From the NCBI RefSeq assembly GCF_000282375.1, contig NZ_AKJK01000100.1:91196-155195 (forward strand): DNA of 64,000 nt, written 5' to 3'. Source of the DNA: Pseudomonas sp. GM50 (GTDB lineage: Bacteria > Pseudomonadota > Gammaproteobacteria > Pseudomonadales > Pseudomonadaceae). Made by a program: the position numbers and the translations under genes. The notes beneath the pieces were generated by a model, which was not told the origin of the DNA, did no database searches, and worked only from the letters and a program-made list of their open reading frames with translations. This document shows positions 60,677-64,000 of the stretch, piece after piece. Within the stretch, counting starts at the first letter, position 1. Every line of letters starts with the position of its first letter.

Positions 60677-61450
60677 ATGAGCTACGAAACGATTTTATTG
60701 GAGATCAAGGACCGCGTTGGCCTGATTACCCTCAACCGTCCGCAAGCCTTGAACGCGTTGAATGCGCAAATCGTCAGCGAGCTGAACCACGCCCTCGATG
60801 GCCTGGAAGCTGATTCGAACATTGGTTGCATCGTGCTGACCGGCTCGAAAAAAGCCTTCGCCGCCGGTGCCGACATCAAGGAAATGGCCGAGCTGACCTA
60901 CCCGCAGATCTACCTCGACGACTTGTTCAGCGACAGCGATCGAGTGGCCAACCGCCGCAAGCCGATCATCGCCGCGGTCAACGGTTTCGCCTTGGGCGGT
61001 GGTTGTGAACTGGCGTTGATGTGCGACTTCATTCTGGCGGGCGACAACGCCAAATTCGGTCAGCCGGAAATCAACCTCGGTGTGCTGCCGGGCATGGGCG
61101 GCACTCAGCGTCTGACTCGCGCGGTGGGCAAGGCCAAGGCCATGGACATGTGCCTGAGCGGGCGTTTGATCGATGCGGTGGAAGCGGAGCGTTGCGGCAT
61201 CGTTGCGCGCATCGTGCCGGCGGATGAGCTATTGGAAGAAGCGCTGAAAGTCGCGGCACTGATTGCCAAGAAGTCGCTGCCGATTGCGATGATGATCAAG
61301 GAAAGCGTCAACCGCGCGTTTGAAGTCAGCCTGTCGGAAGGCGTGCGTTTTGAGCGTCGGGTGTTCCATGCGGCGTTTGCGACGCAGGATCAGAAGGAAG
61401 GGATGGCGGCGTTTATTGCCAAGCGTGAGGCGGAGTTCGTCGGCAAGTAA
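60677..61450 (+). CDS. Enoyl-CoA hydratase
   Basis: The 257-residue crotonase has both catalytic glutamates of true hydratases, Glu111 (GGGCELAL) and Glu131 (FGQPEINLGVLPGMGG). It hydrates enoyl-CoA, plausibly tiglyl-CoA or methacrylyl-CoA in branched-chain breakdown. CAGGAG lies 6 nt before the ATG. It is the last gene of the plus-strand set and faces the second acyl-CoA set. Confidence 0.93.
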   Translation: MSYETILLEIKDRVGLITLNRPQALNALNAQIVSELNHALDGLEADSNIGCIVLTGSKKAFAAGADIKEMAELTYPQIYLDDLFSDSDRVANRRKPIIAAVNGFALGGGCELALMCDFILAGDNAKFGQPEINLGVLPGMGGTQRLTRAVGKAKAMDMCLSGRLIDAVEAERCGIVARIVPADELLEEALKVAALIAKKSLPIAMMIKESVNRAFEVSLSEGVRFERRVFHAAFATQDQKEGMAAFIAKREAEFVGK

Positions 61451-61471
61451 TGCGGCGTCCTCGCGGACGTC

Positions 61472-61539
61472 ATCGCGGGCAAGCCTCGCTCCTACAGAGG
61501 ATATGTATTCCCCTGTAGGAGCGAGGCTTGCCCGCGAAG
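61472..61539. repeat. Family A repeat pair between the convergent acyl-CoA operons
   Basis: Inverted arms with an 18-20-bp spacer, 11 bp from the stop codon of the minus-strand dehydrogenase. Confidence 0.88.
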
Positions 61540-61550
61540 CTTTTTAGCCA

Positions 61551-62702
61551 TCACACCAAGTAGTTTTTCAACTCCCGGGCAATCACCATCCGCTGTATCT
61601 CGCTCGACCCTTCATAAATCTGCGTGATCCGCGCATCCCGGTAGTAGCGCTCCACCGGGTAATCTTCCAGATACCCATACCCGCCATGAATCTGTATCGC
61701 CGACGAGCAGACCTTCTCGGCCATTTCCGAGGCAAACAGCTTGGCCTGTGAAGCCTCCGACAGACACGGCTTGCCGGCACTGCGCAACCGCGCGGCGTGC
61801 AGGATCAGCAAACGTGCAGCATTCAGACGGGTGTGCATGTCGGCCAGCATATTGGCGATGCTTTGGTGCTCGATGATTGGCTTGTCGAACTGCACCCGAT
61901 CCCGCGCATAAGCCAGCGCCGCTTCGAACGCTGCCCGGGCGATGCCCAGGGCTTGCGCGGCGATGCCAATGCGGCCGCCTTCGAGGTTGGAGAGGGCGAT
62001 GGCCAGGCCTTTGCCGCGTTCGCCCAGCAGATTGGCCTCGGGAACAGTGCAATTGTTCAAGGTGACGGCGCAGGTATCGGAAGCGCGGATGCCCATCTTG
62101 TGTTCACTGCGGTCGACGATGAACCCCGTGGTTTCGGTCGGCACCAGGAACGCTGAGATGCCGCGCTTGCCCAGCTCCGGATCGGTCACGGCGAAGACAA
62201 TCGCCAGTTTCGCCCGTTTGCCGTTGCTGACGAATTGCTTGGCGCCGTTGATCACCCACTGGCCATCGCGCAATTCGGCGCGGGTGCGCAGGTTATGCGC
62301 TTCGGAACCGGCCTGGGGTTCGGTGAGGCAGAAGCAACCGATGGCCTGGCCGCTGGCGAGGTCTGGCAACCATTGCTGTTTCTGCTCTTCGGTGCCGTAG
62401 TTGAGCACCGGCCCGCAGCCCACGGAGTTGTGGATGCTCATCAGCGCACCGGTGGCGCCGTCACCGGCGGAAATCTCTTCCACCGCCAAGGCGTAGGCGA
62501 CGTAGTCGACATACGTGCCGCCCCATTCTTCGGGCACCACCATGCCCAGCAGACCCAGTTCACCCATCTTCGCCACCAGACCGTCATCGATCCACCCGGC
62601 CTTTTCCCAGGCCTGTGCGTGGGGCGCGATTTCGCCACGGGCAAAATCCCGGGCCATGTCGCGGATCATCACTTGCTCTTCGCTCAATTCGATATCGTGC
62701 AT
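61551..62702 (-). CDS. Acyl-CoA dehydrogenase (isobutyryl-CoA-type by context)
   Basis: The 383-residue FAD enzyme has LTEPQAGSEAHNL near 130 and catalytic Glu364 (IYEGSSEIQR). It starts 3 bp after the stop of the 3-hydroxyisobutyryl-CoA hydrolase-like gene. The pair is like PA0746/PA0744 of P. aeruginosa and fits valine catabolism. Confidence 0.92.
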   Translation of the reverse strand: MHDIELSEEQVMIRDMARDFARGEIAPHAQAWEKAGWIDDGLVAKMGELGLLGMVVPEEWGGTYVDYVAYALAVEEISAGDGATGALMSIHNSVGCGPVLNYGTEEQKQQWLPDLASGQAIGCFCLTEPQAGSEAHNLRTRAELRDGQWVINGAKQFVSNGKRAKLAIVFAVTDPELGKRGISAFLVPTETTGFIVDRSEHKMGIRASDTCAVTLNNCTVPEANLLGERGKGLAIALSNLEGGRIGIAAQALGIARAAFEAALAYARDRVQFDKPIIEHQSIANMLADMHTRLNAARLLILHAARLRSAGKPCLSEASQAKLFASEMAEKVCSSAIQIHGGYGYLEDYPVERYYRDARITQIYEGSSEIQRMVIARELKNYLV

Positions 62703-62705
62703 GGC

Positions 62706-63812
62706 TCAGCTCCCGCTCTGGTCGAACCCGGTGAAAAAACTCGCCACGTGCCCGGCGTCCAGCGCCTGCAGAGTCGGCGGGTTCCAGCGCGGGCTCTTGT
62801 CTTTGTCGATCAGCAAGGCGCGCACGCCTTCGATCAGGTCGCCGCGTTCGAACCACTGGCGATCCAGGTGCAGTTCGAGGGCGAAGCACTGTTCCAGGCT
62901 CAGGCGCCGACCGCGCCGCAGCATTTCCAGGGTCACGCCCATGGCCAGCGGTGAACGGCTTTCCAGCAAATCGGCGGTGGCCATGGCCCACTCGTGGCTA
63001 TCGGCGACGGTCACTGCACGCAGTTGTTCCACCATACTCGGCACATCGGGCAGGGCGAAGAAGTGATCGATGGCCGGCCGCAATGCCGCTAATGGTGCCG
63101 CCGGCAGTTGTTGCACGGCGAGTTTCGCCAGCACACCTTGAAGGTCCTTCAACGGCGTTTCGTGCCATTGGAGCTGATCGAGTTGCTCGTCCAGAGTGCC
63201 CAGCTTGTTGCTTTCCAGGTACCAGTCGGCCAGGCCGCAATAGAGCGCATCGGCGGCGCGAATCTGCACGCCGCTGACACCGAGGTAAATACCCAGTTCA
63301 CCGGGAACGCGCGGCAGAAAATGGCTGCCACCGACATCCGGGAAATAACCGATGGCCACTTCCGGCATCGCCAGACGGCTGCGCTCGGTGACCACGCGCA
63401 AATCGGCGCCTTGCACCAGCCCCATGCCACCGCCCAGCACAAAACCGTCCATCAAGGCCAGGACCGGTTTGCGATAGTGATGGATGGCGAGGTCGAGGGC
63501 GTATTCCTCGACGAAGAAGTCTTCGTGCAGGGTGTCGCCGCTTTTGAAACTGTCATATAGCGAGCGAATATCGCCGCCGGCACAGAACGCTTTCTCACCA
63601 GCGCCGCGCAACACCACCGCGTGCACCTGCGGATCCTGTGCCCAGGCATCGAGCTGCTGTTGCAGGCTGCGAACCATGTCCAGGGTAATGGCGTTTAGGC
63701 CGGCGGGGCGATTGAGGGTCAGGTGACCGATGTGATTGCGAACCTCGGCCAACACTTCGTTTTGCGTGGCATCCATGGACTGTGTTGCCGGGGATGAAAC
63801 CTGAGCAGTCAT
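62706..63812 (-). CDS. 3-hydroxyisobutyryl-CoA hydrolase-like crotonase
   Basis: The 368-residue crotonase of the ECH_2 type has a C-terminal extension beyond the usual ~260. It carries AGGDIRSLYD near 78, Glu151 and Asp159 (MPEVAIGYFPDVGGSHFL), as in HIBCH. It releases 3-hydroxyisobutyrate from its CoA ester in valine breakdown. AGGGAG precedes the chosen ATG (MTAQVSS). The downstream mmsA/mmsB genes are not in the window. Confidence 0.91.
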   Translation of the reverse strand: MTAQVSSPATQSMDATQNEVLAEVRNHIGHLTLNRPAGLNAITLDMVRSLQQQLDAWAQDPQVHAVVLRGAGEKAFCAGGDIRSLYDSFKSGDTLHEDFFVEEYALDLAIHHYRKPVLALMDGFVLGGGMGLVQGADLRVVTERSRLAMPEVAIGYFPDVGGSHFLPRVPGELGIYLGVSGVQIRAADALYCGLADWYLESNKLGTLDEQLDQLQWHETPLKDLQGVLAKLAVQQLPAAPLAALRPAIDHFFALPDVPSMVEQLRAVTVADSHEWAMATADLLESRSPLAMGVTLEMLRRGRRLSLEQCFALELHLDRQWFERGDLIEGVRALLIDKDKSPRWNPPTLQALDAGHVASFFTGFDQSGS

Positions 63813-63940
63813 CACTAACTCCCTGCTTTTATTGTTCTTTATAGGACGCTCGCGCGCGAGCGATGCTGGATCGTAACAGTGCAAATTTGTGATGTACAAC
63901 CGGGATATGTGCAGCGTTAGTTTGCGTTTTTGCCTTAAGG

Positions 63941-64000
63941 CAAGATCAAAGGATCGCAGCCTTCGGCAGCGCCCGCCAAGGCGCGTAGGAGCTGCCGCAG
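63941..64000. repeat. Partial family D repeat at the window edge
   Basis: CAAGATCAAAGGATCGCAGC, then CCTTCGGCAGC, then the start of an inverted arm GTAGGAGCTGCCGCAG that runs out of the window. Confidence 0.75.

Overview
The window is chromosomal DNA from a Pseudomonas of the fluorescens group. The evidence is an H-NS-like protein of the MvaT/MvaU type, a ptxS-kguEKTD 2-ketogluconate locus with PtxS operators, a Pseudomonas-type 4-hydroxyphenylpyruvate dioxygenase, and a dense scatter of the REP-like inverted repeats usual in this group. Nearly all of it reads as ordinary core genome.

Layout. 1-0.7 kb: C-terminal part of a tyrosine recombinase cut by the window edge. 0.8-3.1 kb: ahpC and ahpF peroxide defence, then glyoxalase I, a small exported protein, an MvaU-like nucleoid protein and a CSS/EAL phosphodiesterase. 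6.9-12.6 kb: LysR regulator divergent from an EamA permease, hpd, a RarD-like permease and an aldo/keto reductase. 12.9-20.2 kb: sugar-acid/glycerate block (MFS permease, CdaR-type regulator, glycerate kinase), a chemoreceptor and an AruH-like aminotransferase. 20.3-25.7 kb: the ptxS-kguE-kguK-kguT-kguD locus, all on the minus strand, with two identical 14-bp PtxS palindromes.

25.8-33.0 kb is different. It is visibly more A/T-rich and holds genes I cannot assign: two beta-rich proteins (273 and 684 aa), a pertactin-like autotransporter, a 142-aa protein and a 44-codon peptide gene. Three of these genes are preceded, at 84-101 bp from the start codon, by a 20-bp dyad of the CT-N12-AG form that LuxR-family quorum-sensing regulators bind. 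No LuxR gene is in the window. Between the autotransporter and the 142-aa gene lies a ~224-bp remnant that keeps both ends of a group II intron but has lost its interior. This cassette is the best candidate here for an undescribed system.

33-41 kb: DUF1345 protein, an RND efflux operon (adaptor and pump, no outer-membrane channel) divergent from an RstA/RstB-like two-component system, and nicotinamidase. 41.5-43.9 kb: a dienoyl-CoA isomerase-like crotonase, nudC and a TSUP permease. 44.1-46.8 kb: sfnB-like and sfnG genes for dimethylsulfone use, with a sigma-54-type promoter ahead of sfnG. 46.9-49.6 kb: DUF1348 protein with a TetR regulator, and pssA. 49.7-53.9 kb: the efeU-efeO-efeB-efeM iron uptake operon with a candidate Fur box. 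54.2-63.8 kb: AraC regulator and two facing gene sets for short or branched-chain acyl-CoA breakdown (acyl-CoA ligase, 3-hydroxyacyl-CoA dehydrogenase, thiolase, two acyl-CoA dehydrogenases, enoyl-CoA hydratase, 3-hydroxyisobutyryl-CoA hydrolase), which fits isoleucine and valine catabolism.

The intergenic spaces are dominated by four families of inverted repeats, some duplicated in tandem, nested in each other, or forming the end of a coding sequence (kguK). I saw no rRNA, tRNA, CRISPR array or intact insertion sequence.
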